14,036 nt of DNA from an uncultured Faecalibacterium sp. (GCA_900551435.1 URVW01000065.1:1-14036); one strand, 5' to 3'; shown: positions 1 through 7,825, counted from the stretch's first letter. Notes: generated by a model from the letters alone, not told the origin. Numbers and translations: made by a program.

Positions 1-16
1 TCGCCGACTTGATGTG

Positions 17-56
17 AACCCCCTGAGGAAGTGATTCTTCAGGGGGTTCGTTTTTT
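17..56 (+). terminator. Rho-independent terminator of an upstream gene outside the window
   Basis: A 14-bp stem (17-30 with 35-48, one G-U pair) closes a GTGA loop and is followed by TTCG-like bases and six T at 51-56. It is a textbook intrinsic terminator reading rightward, so a plus-strand gene probably ends just before the window. Between it and the promoter at 177 I see no ORF or RNA structure I can support. Confidence 0.85.
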
Positions 57-176
57 GCGTGCGCGGGAAAATGCGGGGATCGGGAAGTGCGTAAGGCGGG
101 ATTGCAAGAATAGGTTGTGGAAGATAGCTGGGACTGCTGCATGGGAGCAAAGTAAAAGCGATAGCATTTGAAATGA

Positions 177-205
177 TTGCGGGAACAAGGCTTTGATGGT
201 ATTAT
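177..205 (+). promoter_or_regulatory. Candidate sigma-A promoter of the DUF262 gene
   Basis: TTGCGG (177-182), a 17-bp spacer and TATTAT (200-205), with an extended -10 TGG at 197-199. The -10 matches the consensus at 5 of 6 positions; the -35 is weak (3 of 6), which the TGn motif could offset. It lies 27 bp before the start codon and is the best promoter in the gap after the upstream terminator. Confidence 0.5.
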
Positions 206-232
206 AGAAGAAAAAGCAGGAGGGTCAAAGAA

Positions 233-2053
233 ATGATCAAGTCCGTGCATGATTATCAAATCGATGATGTGTTCAAAAAAGATGCCGGTTTCTGTTATAT
301 CATCCCCAAATACCAGCGCGAGTACACATGGGGCTTTTCACAGTGGAAGGACCTTTACGATGATATCTGCGAAAATGATATCGGTTATTTTATCGGCTCG
401 ATCATCTGCATTGATAATTCTTCGGATGCCTTTCAGGTGAAAAAGCTCGAGGTCGTGGATGGTCAGCAGCGGTTGACGACTCTTTGTCTGCTTCTGACGG
501 CGCTCTACCACAAGCTCAAAGAGCACAAGGAAGAATTGAGCGAGGACGACGAAGATGAATTGCCCTCGCTTCGCAAGTCGATTCTCTGCAAGGGGGCGGA
601 CAACGGGCTGATCCTTTGTCCGCAGGTCCAGAACAACAATCTGGCGGATTTCAACTATGTGATGTATGAGAACGGCCTTCTGAAAACGGCCAAGCGGGAG
701 AAAAATTTTGGATACCGCAAAATTTCCCGGTGCTATCATTATTTCTGCAAACGCTTGCAGAATGATATTGAAGAAAACGGCGACGCGGTGGAAACGCTGC
801 TAGAAATCAAGCGGAAGGTATCCAAGGCGATTTTGGTGAAAATTGAAGTGGGCAGCCATGCGGAAGCCTACACTCTGTTTGAGTCACTGAACAACCGCGG
901 AACACCGCTGACGGCCATCGACCTGATGAAGAACCTCATCTTGGCCCGTGCCGAGCGGGCAGGGCTAGACTGCGACGACTGCTTTGAAGAGTGGCAGACT
1001 CTTCTGAGTTATCTGACGGATGACTATTCCACGCAGGAACGCTTTTTTCGGCAGTATTACAATGCCTTTAAGAACCGCCTGAACGAGCCGTTCCGCTCGG
1101 AAGAATTGCGCAAAAAGGACCCGCTGGGTTATACGGCAACCCGCTCGAATCTGCTCTCGATTTTTGAGCAGCTGATCGACCATGACCTTCCCGGTTTTAT
1201 GTTGGATATTCTGGAGTGCGGAAAAATCTATTCCTATTTGATTCTGAGCAGCGAGGACCCGTCGCCGTTCACAAAGGACTTGACCGACCTGAGCCGCATC
1301 CAAGGCGCGCCGTCCTATCTGCTGCTGCTCTACCTGTTCAAAAATCAGGGGACACTTCAACTCCAAGATAAGGACCTTTCCGAGACGATTCGGCTGCTGA
1401 CGCGGTTTTTCGTGCGCCGCAACATCACCGATACGCCGAATACCCGCGACCTCAATAAAATTTTTATGCAGATCATTGCGGAGATCGAGGAAAAGCAGAT
1501 GTTCGGAAGCGGTATCTACGCATACATTTATCAGGAGCTGGTCCGCTGGTCGGCAGAGGATGAGGTGTTCGAGGCCAAACTGAAGGGGAACATCTACGAG
1601 GAAAATGTGGGTGCGGCACGGTTCGTTCTGTGTGCGCTGGCGCAGAAGGCTATGACCACGGAGACATGGACGGACTTGTGGGCGCAGAACGAATACAACG
1701 GGAAAAAGACCTTTAAATGGACCATCGAGCACATCTTCCCGGAAGGGAAAAACATTCCGGATGCATGGGTGAAGATGATCGCAAACGGCGACCGTGCGTT
1801 GGCAGAAGAGTATTTGACCCAGTATGTGCACCGGCTGGGAAATCTGACCATCACGGCATACAACAGCACGTTGAGCAATCTTTCGTTCGTGGAAAAACGC
1901 GACCGTCAGAATGCGCAAAAGCGATATGTTGGTTACAAGAACGGCTTGGAGTTGAACCGTGAGCTGGCACAGAAAGACAGCTGGTCGGTACAGGACATCG
2001 AAGCTCGTACCGAGAAACTAGCCGACGAACTCCTGAAACTCTATCAGCTCTAA
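233..2053 (+). CDS. DUF262 and DUF1524 domain protein (GmrSD/BrxU/SspE-like nuclease, probable anti-phage)
   Basis: A complete 606-aa protein. The N-terminal DUF262 domain (ParB/Srx-like fold) shows IPKYQREYTW at 24-33, VVDGQQRLTTL at 74-84 and a second signature FESLNNRGTPLTAIDLMKN around 216-234. The C-terminal DUF1524 domain (HNH/ββα-Me type) shows TIEHIFPE at 497-504, with His500 as likely catalytic residue, and HRLGNLTITAYNSTLSN at 533-549. In known relatives (GmrSD, BrxU, SspE) the DGQQR-containing domain handles nucleotide and the HNH domain cuts or nicks DNA, often restricting modified phage DNA or sensing phosphorothioate. Its substrate here cannot be read from sequence. The ATG is preceded by AGGAGGG at 218-224 with 8-nt spacing. 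Base composition is visibly more AT-rich than the flanking genes, most in the first third, suggesting acquisition. No methylase, dnd, ssp or BREX gene is in the window, so it appears to act alone. Confidence 0.9.
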   Translation: MIKSVHDYQIDDVFKKDAGFCYIIPKYQREYTWGFSQWKDLYDDICENDIGYFIGSIICIDNSSDAFQVKKLEVVDGQQRLTTLCLLLTALYHKLKEHKEELSEDDEDELPSLRKSILCKGADNGLILCPQVQNNNLADFNYVMYENGLLKTAKREKNFGYRKISRCYHYFCKRLQNDIEENGDAVETLLEIKRKVSKAILVKIEVGSHAEAYTLFESLNNRGTPLTAIDLMKNLILARAERAGLDCDDCFEEWQTLLSYLTDDYSTQERFFRQYYNAFKNRLNEPFRSEELRKKDPLGYTATRSNLLSIFEQLIDHDLPGFMLDILECGKIYSYLILSSEDPSPFTKDLTDLSRIQGAPSYLLLLYLFKNQGTLQLQDKDLSETIRLLTRFFVRRNITDTPNTRDLNKIFMQIIAEIEEKQMFGSGIYAYIYQELVRWSAEDEVFEAKLKGNIYEENVGAARFVLCALAQKAMTTETWTDLWAQNEYNGKKTFKWTIEHIFPEGKNIPDAWVKMIANGDRALAEEYLTQYVHRLGNLTITAYNSTLSNLSFVEKRDRQNAQKRYVGYKNGLELNRELAQKDSWSVQDIEARTEKLADELLKLYQL

Positions 2054-2058
2054 AACAA

Positions 2059-2098
2059 AAAACAGCTCCTGACGCAGCCAAACGTCAGGAGCTGTTTT
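2059..2098. terminator. Bidirectional terminator between the DUF262 gene and udk
   Basis: A perfect 16-bp stem (2059-2074 with 2083-2098) around an 8-nt loop. It carries an A-run on the left arm and a T-run on the right, so it can stop transcription from both convergent genes, the DUF262 gene ending at 2053 and udk ending at 2123. Confidence 0.9.
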
Positions 2099-2122
2099 GC
2101 GCTTTTGGGGACTGGCTTTTGA

Positions 2123-2752
2123 TTACTGCATATTGGCCTTCTGGATCAGGCTGCGGATATGATGGGCCAGCATCTCAATGGCGGGGCCATTCTCGCCGCC
2201 GTTGGGAATGATGATGTCGGCGTTGCGCTTGCTTGGCTCGACAAACGCTTCGTGCATGGGCTTGACGGTGGCGCGGTATTGGTTGATGACACTGTCCAGC
2301 GAGCGGCCGCGCTCCTTGACATCCCGCAGGATGCGGCGGAGAATGCGCTCGTCTGCGTCGGTGTCCACATAAATTTTATAGTCGAACAGCTTGCACAGTT
2401 CCGGCTCGGCCAGCGGCAGGATGCCCTCCACGATGAGGACGGGGGCCGGCTCGATGTGCTGCACCTCGTTGCTGCGGTTGTGGTCGGCGTAATCGTAGAC
2501 CGGGCACTCGATGGAATGGCCCGCCTTCAGCTCCTTCAGGTGCTCGATCAGCAGATCGTTGTCGAAGGCGTCCGGATGGTCGTAGTTCAGTTTGCAGCGC
2601 TCTGCAAAGGGCAGTTCATCGTGGCGCTTATAGTAGCTGTCGTGCGAGATGAGCCGGACTTCATCCTCGCCGAAGCGCTCCTTGAGCCGATACGCCAGCG
2701 TGGTCTTGCCGCTGCCGGAACCGCCCGCAATGCCGATGATCAGATTGTTCAT
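2123..2752 (-). CDS. udk: Uridine kinase
   Basis: A complete 209-aa protein of normal length for Udk. It phosphorylates uridine and cytidine to UMP and CMP with ATP or GTP in cytoplasmic pyrimidine salvage. Visible motifs: P-loop GGSGSGKT at 10-17; SHDSYYK at 36-42, whose Asp is the usual catalytic base; YDHPDAFD at 57-64 and YDYADHNR at 86-93, which shape the nucleoside site; VEGIL at 108-112; the Arg-rich lid RRILRDVKERGR at 139-150; and EPSKRNADIIIPNG at 172-185. The ATG has GGGAGGAT at 2761-2768 with 8-nt spacing. It is transcribed alone, divergent from the C39-like peptidase. Phosphoribulokinase shares the fold, but these motifs fit Udk best. Confidence 0.95.
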   Translation of the reverse strand: MNNLIIGIAGGSGSGKTTLAYRLKERFGEDEVRLISHDSYYKRHDELPFAERCKLNYDHPDAFDNDLLIEHLKELKAGHSIECPVYDYADHNRSNEVQHIEPAPVLIVEGILPLAEPELCKLFDYKIYVDTDADERILRRILRDVKERGRSLDSVINQYRATVKPMHEAFVEPSKRNADIIIPNGGENGPAIEMLAHHIRSLIQKANMQ

Positions 2753-2806
2753 GTTCCAAGATCCTCCCGCCTGCCGATTTCGGTAGAAAAACCGGTCAAA
2801 ATAAGT

Positions 2807-2848
2807 TATAATAAGGATATTATCATCTTACTGCATATCATAACACAA
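2807..2848. promoter_or_regulatory. AT-rich divergent promoter region of udk and the peptidase-cls pair
   Basis: On the plus strand there is a perfect TATAAT at 2807-2812, but no good -35 lies 16-18 bp before it. On the minus strand TTGTGT (2843-2848), 18 bp and GATAAT (2819-2824) form a plausible udk promoter. Both lie in the only AT-rich stretch of the 142-bp gap. The region is convincing as a promoter zone; the exact elements are not. Confidence 0.4.
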
Positions 2849-2894
2849 AACCGCGTTTTTTGACAGAGCAAACCACGCTCTGGGAGGAAATTTG

Positions 2895-3512
2895 ATGAAA
2901 AAAATCGTTTTGGCTCCTTACATCGACCAGACGGAACGCTGGGTGAACGGCTGCGAGAGCATCAGCGCCGTCATGCTGCTGCAGACGATGGGGATCAGGA
3001 TCGACCCGGATGTGTTCATCGAGCGCGACCTGCCCCACGCACCGTATTGGGAACAGGACGGCAAGCTGTATGGTCCGGACCCGTGGAAGGTCTATCCCGG
3101 CGACCCGCACGACCACACGGGCTATGGCTGCTATGCGCCCTGCATCGTGGCGGCGCTGGAAAGCGCCCTGAAGCACGAGGGCGCGGCGGACCAGTTCGAG
3201 GTCGTGGACGAGAGCGGCAAGACGGCGGCTGAACTGTGCGGATATCTCGACGCCGGGATGCCGGTGGTGTTCTGGGCGACGTTGGACTTCCAGCCGGTCC
3301 CCGAACAGCGGGACCACTGGCTGTTAGAGGACGGGACCGACTTTGCATGGAAGTGCAACGAGCATTGTCTGCTGCTGGTGGGCTACGACGACGAACACTA
3401 TTGGTTCAATGACCCGTGGCATAATCACGGCCTATGCCGCCAGCCGAAAGAGCTGGTGGAACAGTGCCACGCGGCGCAGGGGATGTTCGCTGTGACCCTG
3501 CGCAGAAAGTGA
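2895..3512 (+). CDS. C39-like cysteine peptidase family protein
   Basis: A complete 205-aa protein of the peptidase_C39_2 (papain-like) type. Likely catalytic residues are Cys20 in NGCESISAVM, His157 in NEHCLLLVGYD and Asp173 (or Asn172) in WFNDPWH; GMPVVFWATL at 121-130 is the usual strand before the His. There is no signal peptide or membrane segment and no ABC transporter, so it is not a bacteriocin exporter domain. Substrate unknown. I chose the ATG at 2895 rather than the in-frame TTG at 2892 because GGAGG at 2883-2887 sits 7 nt from the ATG and only 4 nt from the TTG. Its stop lies 7 nt before the cls start, so the two are probably one operon, perhaps linking it to the cell envelope. 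Confidence 0.85.
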   Translation: MKKIVLAPYIDQTERWVNGCESISAVMLLQTMGIRIDPDVFIERDLPHAPYWEQDGKLYGPDPWKVYPGDPHDHTGYGCYAPCIVAALESALKHEGAADQFEVVDESGKTAAELCGYLDAGMPVVFWATLDFQPVPEQRDHWLLEDGTDFAWKCNEHCLLLVGYDDEHYWFNDPWHNHGLCRQPKELVEQCHAAQGMFAVTLRRK

Positions 3513-3519
3513 GCGCGCC

Positions 3520-5139
3520 GTGAAAACAGAGGAACTGAAACACAACGTCAAGGACTATGCACAGAAATTCGAGGACGGCGGGCTTCGGCTGCTGAAAAAG
3601 GGACAGAAGGGCATCATCCATGCGATTTTCAGCCGGTTCGGGCTGGTGCTGGTCTTGCTGCTCCTGCAGGTGGGGGTGCTGTTCAGCATCTTCCGCTGGT
3701 TCGGCAATCTGCTGCCCCATTACTTCGGGAGCAGCGTCATCGTCTCGGCGGCGATGGTCATTTATCTGCTCAACAGCAAGATGGACAACAGCGCCAAGAT
3801 CACTTGGATGGTGGTCATCTCGATCCTGCCGGTGGTCGGCGTGCCGCTGTTTTTCTATGTGAAGAGCAATTTCGGCCACAACTTCCTGCGTAAGCGGCTG
3901 TTGGAACTGGAAAACGAGCTGCGGGAGCAGCTGCCCCAGAACGATGCGGCGGTGGACGCCTTGCAGCAGACCGAACCCGGCGCGGCCTCACTGGCAAAGT
4001 ATCTGTATGGGCCGGGAGGGGGATTTCCAGTCTACCAGAACACGGTGGTGACCTATTTCCCCAGCGGCGAAGCCAAATTTGAAGAACTAATGCGCCAGCT
4101 GGAAACGGCGGAGCGGTATATCTTTCTGGAATACTTCATCATCGACGAGGGACTGTTCTGGGGAAAGATTCTGGAAGTTCTGGCCCGGAAAGCCGCCGAC
4201 GGCGTAGATGTGCGGGTCATGTACGACGGGACCTGCGAGTTCTCGACCCTGCCGCGGGATTACCCCAAGCGGCTGGAAGCGCTGGGCATCCAGTGCAAGG
4301 TGTTCAGCCCGGTGCAGCCGTTCGTCTCGACCCACTACAACTATCGCGACCACCGGAAAATTTTCGTCATCGATGGGCGGGTCGGGTTCACCGGCGGCGT
4401 CAATCTGGCGGATGAGTACATCAACCATGTGGAGAAATACGGCCGCTGGAAGGATGCCGCCATCATGCTGGAAGGTGAAGCGGTCCGCTCGATGACCGCA
4501 CTGTTTTTGCAGATGTGGAGCATCCTCAAGGAGCCGGAGTTCGAAGCGTTTTTGGCGGACCCCATCCCGGCTCCGGCACAGGCGCAGGGGACCGCTGCGC
4601 CCTACGGAGACTGCCCGCTGGACGGTGAACGGGTGGGCGAGATGGTTTATATCGATCTGCTCAACCGGGCGCGGAAGTACATCCACATCATGACGCCCTA
4701 TCTGATCTTGGACGGCGAGCTGGAAACGGCGCTCAAATTTGCCGCAGAGCGGGGCGTGGACGTGCACTTGATCTTACCGGGCGTGCCGGACAAGCGGTTC
4801 CCCTATGCGCTGGCCAAAACGCACTATTCGGCGCTGCTGGATTCGGGCGTGAAGATCAGCGAATGGACGCCCGGTTTCGTCCATGCAAAGGCCTTTGTTG
4901 TGGACGACCGCGAGGCCGTGGTGGGGACCATCAACCTCGATTACCGCAGCCTGTACCACCACTTTGAAAATGCGGTCTGGGTGACAAATGCCCCCTGCAT
5001 CCGGGACATCGAGTCGGATTTTCAGGCGACGCTGGAAGAGTGCCGCACCGTGTCCAACGACCCGAAGAGCATCTGGCAGGGCAAGCACCTTCTGCGTGCG
5101 ACCGGAATGCTGATGAAGGTCATCGCACCGCTCCTCTAA
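3520..5139 (+). CDS. cls: Cardiolipin synthase (phospholipase D family)
   Basis: A complete 539-aa membrane enzyme that makes cardiolipin from two phosphatidylglycerol molecules. The N-terminus has hydrophobic segments at about 42-58, 71-86 and 95-113, the last two a typical PLDc_N pair. Two catalytic HKD motifs follow: H278-R-K280-IFVI-D285 followed by GFTGGVNLADEY, and H455-A-K457-AFVV-D462 followed by VGTINLDYRS. The start is GTG at 3520, 7 nt after the peptidase stop, with no strong ribosome site, so translation may be coupled to the upstream gene. The basic, amphipathic first 35 residues before the first hydrophobic segment are usual for clostridial Cls. Bacterial PLD-type nucleases are shorter and lack the membrane part, so Cls is the firm call. 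Confidence 0.94.
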   Translation: MKTEELKHNVKDYAQKFEDGGLRLLKKGQKGIIHAIFSRFGLVLVLLLLQVGVLFSIFRWFGNLLPHYFGSSVIVSAAMVIYLLNSKMDNSAKITWMVVISILPVVGVPLFFYVKSNFGHNFLRKRLLELENELREQLPQNDAAVDALQQTEPGAASLAKYLYGPGGGFPVYQNTVVTYFPSGEAKFEELMRQLETAERYIFLEYFIIDEGLFWGKILEVLARKAADGVDVRVMYDGTCEFSTLPRDYPKRLEALGIQCKVFSPVQPFVSTHYNYRDHRKIFVIDGRVGFTGGVNLADEYINHVEKYGRWKDAAIMLEGEAVRSMTALFLQMWSILKEPEFEAFLADPIPAPAQAQGTAAPYGDCPLDGERVGEMVYIDLLNRARKYIHIMTPYLILDGELETALKFAAERGVDVHLILPGVPDKRFPYALAKTHYSALLDSGVKISEWTPGFVHAKAFVVDDREAVVGTINLDYRSLYHHFENAVWVTNAPCIRDIESDFQATLEECRTVSNDPKSIWQGKHLLRATGMLMKVIAPLL

Positions 5140-5142
5140 GAA

Positions 5143-5184
5143 AAAAGCTCTCTGTCGGCCCGGATGGGCGGACAGAGAGCTTTT
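5143..5184. terminator. Bidirectional terminator between cls and the hydrolase gene
   Basis: A 14-bp outer stem (5143-5156 with 5171-5184) plus a short inner GCCC/GGGC pairing. A-run on the left and T-run on the right allow termination of both convergent units. Confidence 0.85.
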
Positions 5185-5197
5185 GATGTTTTTGGGG

Positions 5198-6166
5198 TCA
5201 GTTCAGGGCATCAAGCTCCTGAGCGAGGGCGGCGAACTGCTCCTTCGGGAGGACATGCCCGAAGAGCTGGAACTTCTTCAGAGAGAGCGTCAGGCAGGAG
5301 GGCTTCTCCTTGGTGTGGTCCGGCAGCTGCGGCAGATACCGCAGCAGGACCGGGGCGCTGACGGGATCGTTCAGCAGCTTGCCGAGGTTCATCTCGATGC
5401 CGTAGGCGGTGACTTCGGCGGGCAGGGGGACCAGCTCGTCGTTCCGGAAGAGGTGGTGCAGGAAGCGCACCGCCATGGCGAACCAATCCGAGAAATCCGG
5501 GTTGGGGTAGCCGTTCGGGGCCGTGACCTTAGGCGTGCCCAGCGAAGCGCCGTGGTCGCCGTAGGAAAAGATGTGCAGCTCATAGGGCGTCTTTTGTTCG
5601 GCCAGACGGGTGGCGAACTTCATGGACTGGACGGCGGGCACGAGCCGGTCGCCCTGCGTGGCGAACAGGAAAGCGGGCGGGGTGTTCTCGTCGATCTTTT
5701 CCAACAGATCGGGCAGGGGTGCGCCGATCGCGCCCTCAAAGACACCGTAGCCCAGCAGAAGGGCGCGGGGACGGACGCGGCCCATCGTGCCGAGGGCGGC
5801 CGTCAGGTGCGCACCCGCCGAGAAGCCGAGGACCGCGATCTGGTCCGGGTCGATGTGGAGAGCTTCGGCGTGGTCGCGCAGATAGCTCAGCGAAGCTTCC
5901 GCTTCTGCCAGTGCGTTGCCGAACACCTCTTCCGGCGGGCAGGTCTGGCTGACCGTATATCGCAGGACGAACGCGTTGAAACCGGCATTCAGGAACGCAA
6001 GGGCCACCGGTTCGGCTTCACGGTCCGAACAGTAGGCATAGCCGCCGCCGGGGCAGATGAGGATGGCAGGGCAGACGTTCAGGTTGGGCAGGTCCGTGCT
6101 GGTCTGCTGAACATAGCCGGTCAGAGTGGCAGCGCGGCTTCCGATGGGCTGGGTGAAAATTTCCAT
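5198..6166 (-). CDS. Alpha/beta hydrolase, carbohydrate-esterase-like, with C-terminal helical module
   Basis: A complete 322-aa protein. The hydrolase domain (about 30-240) shows the oxyanion motif CPGGGY at 38-43, the nucleophile elbow GFSAG at 114-118 with Ser116, Asp173 in TQGDRLVP and His205 in YGDHGASL: a full catalytic triad. Closest in style are acetyl-xylan/feruloyl esterase-like members of the BD-FAE/HSL group, which remove acyl groups from sugars or plant polysaccharide fragments. No signal peptide, so it probably acts on imported oligosaccharides. Residues about 255-322 form an extra module with MNLGKLLNDP, VLLRYLPQL and a C-terminal helix KEQFAALAQELDAL. I recognise this as resembling the small helical tail on some glycosidases and esterases, but cannot name it with certainty. 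ATG with GGAGGT at 6175-6180, 8-nt spacing, 21 nt after the YitT stop. Confidence 0.85.
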   Translation of the reverse strand: MEIFTQPIGSRAATLTGYVQQTSTDLPNLNVCPAILICPGGGYAYCSDREAEPVALAFLNAGFNAFVLRYTVSQTCPPEEVFGNALAEAEASLSYLRDHAEALHIDPDQIAVLGFSAGAHLTAALGTMGRVRPRALLLGYGVFEGAIGAPLPDLLEKIDENTPPAFLFATQGDRLVPAVQSMKFATRLAEQKTPYELHIFSYGDHGASLGTPKVTAPNGYPNPDFSDWFAMAVRFLHHLFRNDELVPLPAEVTAYGIEMNLGKLLNDPVSAPVLLRYLPQLPDHTKEKPSCLTLSLKKFQLFGHVLPKEQFAALAQELDALN

Positions 6167-6187
6167 AGGGTTGCACCTCCGTGTGAT

Positions 6188-7057
6188 CTATTGATAGTGC
6201 TTTTCCAGCGAGAAGCCGCGCCCGCTGACTTCGGTGACGCGGCTGACGATGAGAAAGCATTCCGGATCGATGGAATGGACCAGCTTTTCCAGTTTGGAAA
6301 GCTCGCGGTTGGAGACGACGCTCAGCAGCACCTCGCAGGATTCGCCGGTATAGCCGCCCTCACCGTGGAGCAGGGTCACGCCACGGTCCAGCTGGGCCAG
6401 AATGGCGTCCCGGATGGCGCTGGACTGGGTGCTGATGATCTTGACCTGCGTGCGGCTGTCGCCCAGAAGCAGCATTTTGTCCATGACGATGGTGTGCAGC
6501 AGGACCATCACGATGCCGTACAGCACCTGTTCGGCGGGGCTGAACAGCGCTTGGAGCAGAAGGATGGCGATGTCAAAAGCCATCATGGTGGCGGACACCG
6601 GGAGCCGGAACCACTTTTGCAGCACCAGCGGGGGAATGTCCATGCCGCCCGTCGAAGCGCCCGCCCGGATGACCAGTCCTAATGAAACGCCGATGCCCAA
6701 TCCGGCGAACACCGTGCAGAGGAAGATGTCGTCCGTGAGGACCCGGCCCGCAAGGAGCCGCTCCCACAGTTCGAGGAAAAGCGGGCTGAGGACGCTGCTG
6801 GCCAGCGTATTCAGAGCAAAGGTCCGGCCAAGGACCGCCCAGCCCCACGCCAGCATGGCGAGGTTGAACGCCAGCAGAAAGCCGGAGACGGAAAGGCCGG
6901 TCAGCCGCCCGAACGCCAGCGCGATGCCGGTCGCGCCGCCGGTGACAAGCCCGGCGGGTTCCAGAAAGAGGGCAACGGCCAGCGAATAGAGCGCGTTGCC
7001 GAAAACGATGACAAGGCTGTTGACGAAAAACTGCCAACGGCGGTGCGTCTGGTTCAT
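6188..7057 (-). CDS. YitT family membrane protein (DUF161 plus DUF2179)
   Basis: A complete 289-aa protein. Five or six membrane segments lie between about 11 and 195, with YitT signatures GGATGIA at 40-46 and GASTGGMD at 133-140. A cytoplasmic DUF2179 domain follows at about 205-285, with GVTLLHGEGGYTG at 226-238 and a final EVSGRGF. The molecular function of the family is not settled; members are annotated as putative transporters. An in-frame start at 7126 exists, but it falls in the terminator hairpin at 7098-7139. The ATG at 7057 has AGGAGGG at 7066-7072 with 8-nt spacing, and gives the usual family length. It is the first gene of a pair with the hydrolase. Confidence 0.9.
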   Translation of the reverse strand: MNQTHRRWQFFVNSLVIVFGNALYSLAVALFLEPAGLVTGGATGIALAFGRLTGLSVSGFLLAFNLAMLAWGWAVLGRTFALNTLASSVLSPLFLELWERLLAGRVLTDDIFLCTVFAGLGIGVSLGLVIRAGASTGGMDIPPLVLQKWFRLPVSATMMAFDIAILLLQALFSPAEQVLYGIVMVLLHTIVMDKMLLLGDSRTQVKIISTQSSAIRDAILAQLDRGVTLLHGEGGYTGESCEVLLSVVSNRELSKLEKLVHSIDPECFLIVSRVTEVSGRGFSLEKHYQ

Positions 7058-7078
7058 AAAAATATCCCTCCTCTCCCT

Positions 7079-7107
7079 ATGATACAGGAAAATTGTAAAA
7101 AAATCCA
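7079..7107 (-). promoter_or_regulatory. Possible yitT promoter overlapping the upstream terminator
   Basis: TGGATT (7102-7107), a 17-bp spacer and TATCAT (7079-7084) on the minus strand. The -10 matches at 5 of 6 positions, the -35 at only 3 and lying in the terminator stem. It is the best candidate in the 41 bp between terminator and start codon. Confidence 0.3.
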
Positions 7108-7139
7108 CGCTTGGCTCTAGCACCAAGCGTGGATTTTTT
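7098..7139 (-). terminator. Terminator of the DUF1538-PII operon
   Basis: A 17-bp perfect stem (7098-7114 with 7123-7139) with an 8-nt loop and a run of seven T on the minus strand. It begins 11 nt past the stop of the PII-like gene. The T/A runs are symmetrical, so it could also block plus-strand transcription. Confidence 0.9.
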
Positions 7140-7150
7140 CATCTGCAGGG

Positions 7151-7825
7151 TCAATCTTCTTCCATCAGCCGCAGACCGGCGGTGTCCGTGACCGGCAGCG
7201 AGAACACGATCGCACCGGCTTTGGGGCCGGCGCCGTTCATGATGGCTTTCATGATCTGGTTTTTCTGGGCGGTGCGGGTCACGATGAGGACCAGCTCCTT
7301 CTCGTTGGCCAGCTCCACACCCATAAAGTGGGCCGCGCCCTCCATGCCGGTCCCCTTGGCGTGGATGACCGTTCCGCCGCCGGCCCCTTCGGCACGGGCG
7401 GCGTCCATGATGGAGCCGGTGTGGCCCTGATTGGCAATGACGAGCAGCAGCTCGTAACGGGTATCTTTCAAGGTGCTCTCCTCCTCTACGGTGAACGTCT
7501 GGTGTTCGGTCAGAAATTGCAGCGCCCGCTTGCCGCCGATGCTGCTGACCGGGATGATGAACGCGATGCCGGTCCCCGGGACGTCGATGCGCAGCTCACG
7601 GCGCAACCCTTTTTGCAGCTTGGGCCAAGTGTCGGCGGTGATCATGGCGAAGAGCACGGCCTTTTCGGTCTTTTCCAGACCGAGGGTGGAAAGCGTCTCC
7701 CGCACCGCCGTGCCCGCGCCCACGGTGCGCAGACTGACGGTGACGCCGTACGTCTCGTAGAGCGCCAGAAAGGCGTCGGTGGAGTGTCGGTCGGTGATGG
7801 TGACCAGCCAGTAAAGTGAATTCAC
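7151..7825 (-). CDS. Tandem PII-like regulatory protein
   Basis: A complete 224-aa protein built of two PII-like (ferredoxin-fold) halves. Half one covers about 5-98: YWLVTITDRHSTDAF, then YGVTVSLRTVGAGTA at 26-40 and VPGTGIAFIIPVSSIGG at 82-98. Half two covers about 124-212: YELLLVIANQGHTGSIMDAA, then GAGGGTVIHAKGTG at 147-160 and GAGPKAGAIVFSLPV at 198-212. The second half keeps the Gly-rich T-loop-like GTVIHAKG segment; in the first it is degenerate, so only one half may bind ligand normally. Canonical PII is a single about 112-aa domain that trimerises, so this would be a pseudo-repeat. The GTG start has GGAGG at 7833-7837 with 7-nt spacing, directly abutting the stop of the DUF1538 gene 12 nt away. 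That fits a dedicated regulator of that transporter. Nucleotide and target are unknown. Confidence 0.85.
   Translation of the reverse strand: MNSLYWLVTITDRHSTDAFLALYETYGVTVSLRTVGAGTAVRETLSTLGLEKTEKAVLFAMITADTWPKLQKGLRRELRIDVPGTGIAFIIPVSSIGGKRALQFLTEHQTFTVEEESTLKDTRYELLLVIANQGHTGSIMDAARAEGAGGGTVIHAKGTGMEGAAHFMGVELANEKELVLIVTRTAQKNQIMKAIMNGAGPKAGAIVFSLPVTDTAGLRLMEED

Noticed and set aside
2860..2865. Perfect TTGACA before the C39-like peptidase gene
   Set aside because: A -10 would have to sit on the ribosome site and start codon region around 2883-2888, where none is present.
2895..3512. C39-like protein as part of a bacteriocin export system
   Set aside because: No ABC transporter, leader-peptide or immunity gene is nearby, and the protein lacks membrane segments.
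5183..6682. A 499-codon plus-strand open frame opposite the hydrolase and yitT
   Set aside because: It spans two well-supported genes and their junction on the other strand and has no recognisable domain; high third-position GC opens antisense frames here.
7058..7126. Longer YitT start at 7126
   Set aside because: It falls within the terminator at 7098-7139, while the ATG at 7057 has a strong AGGAGGG and gives the usual length.
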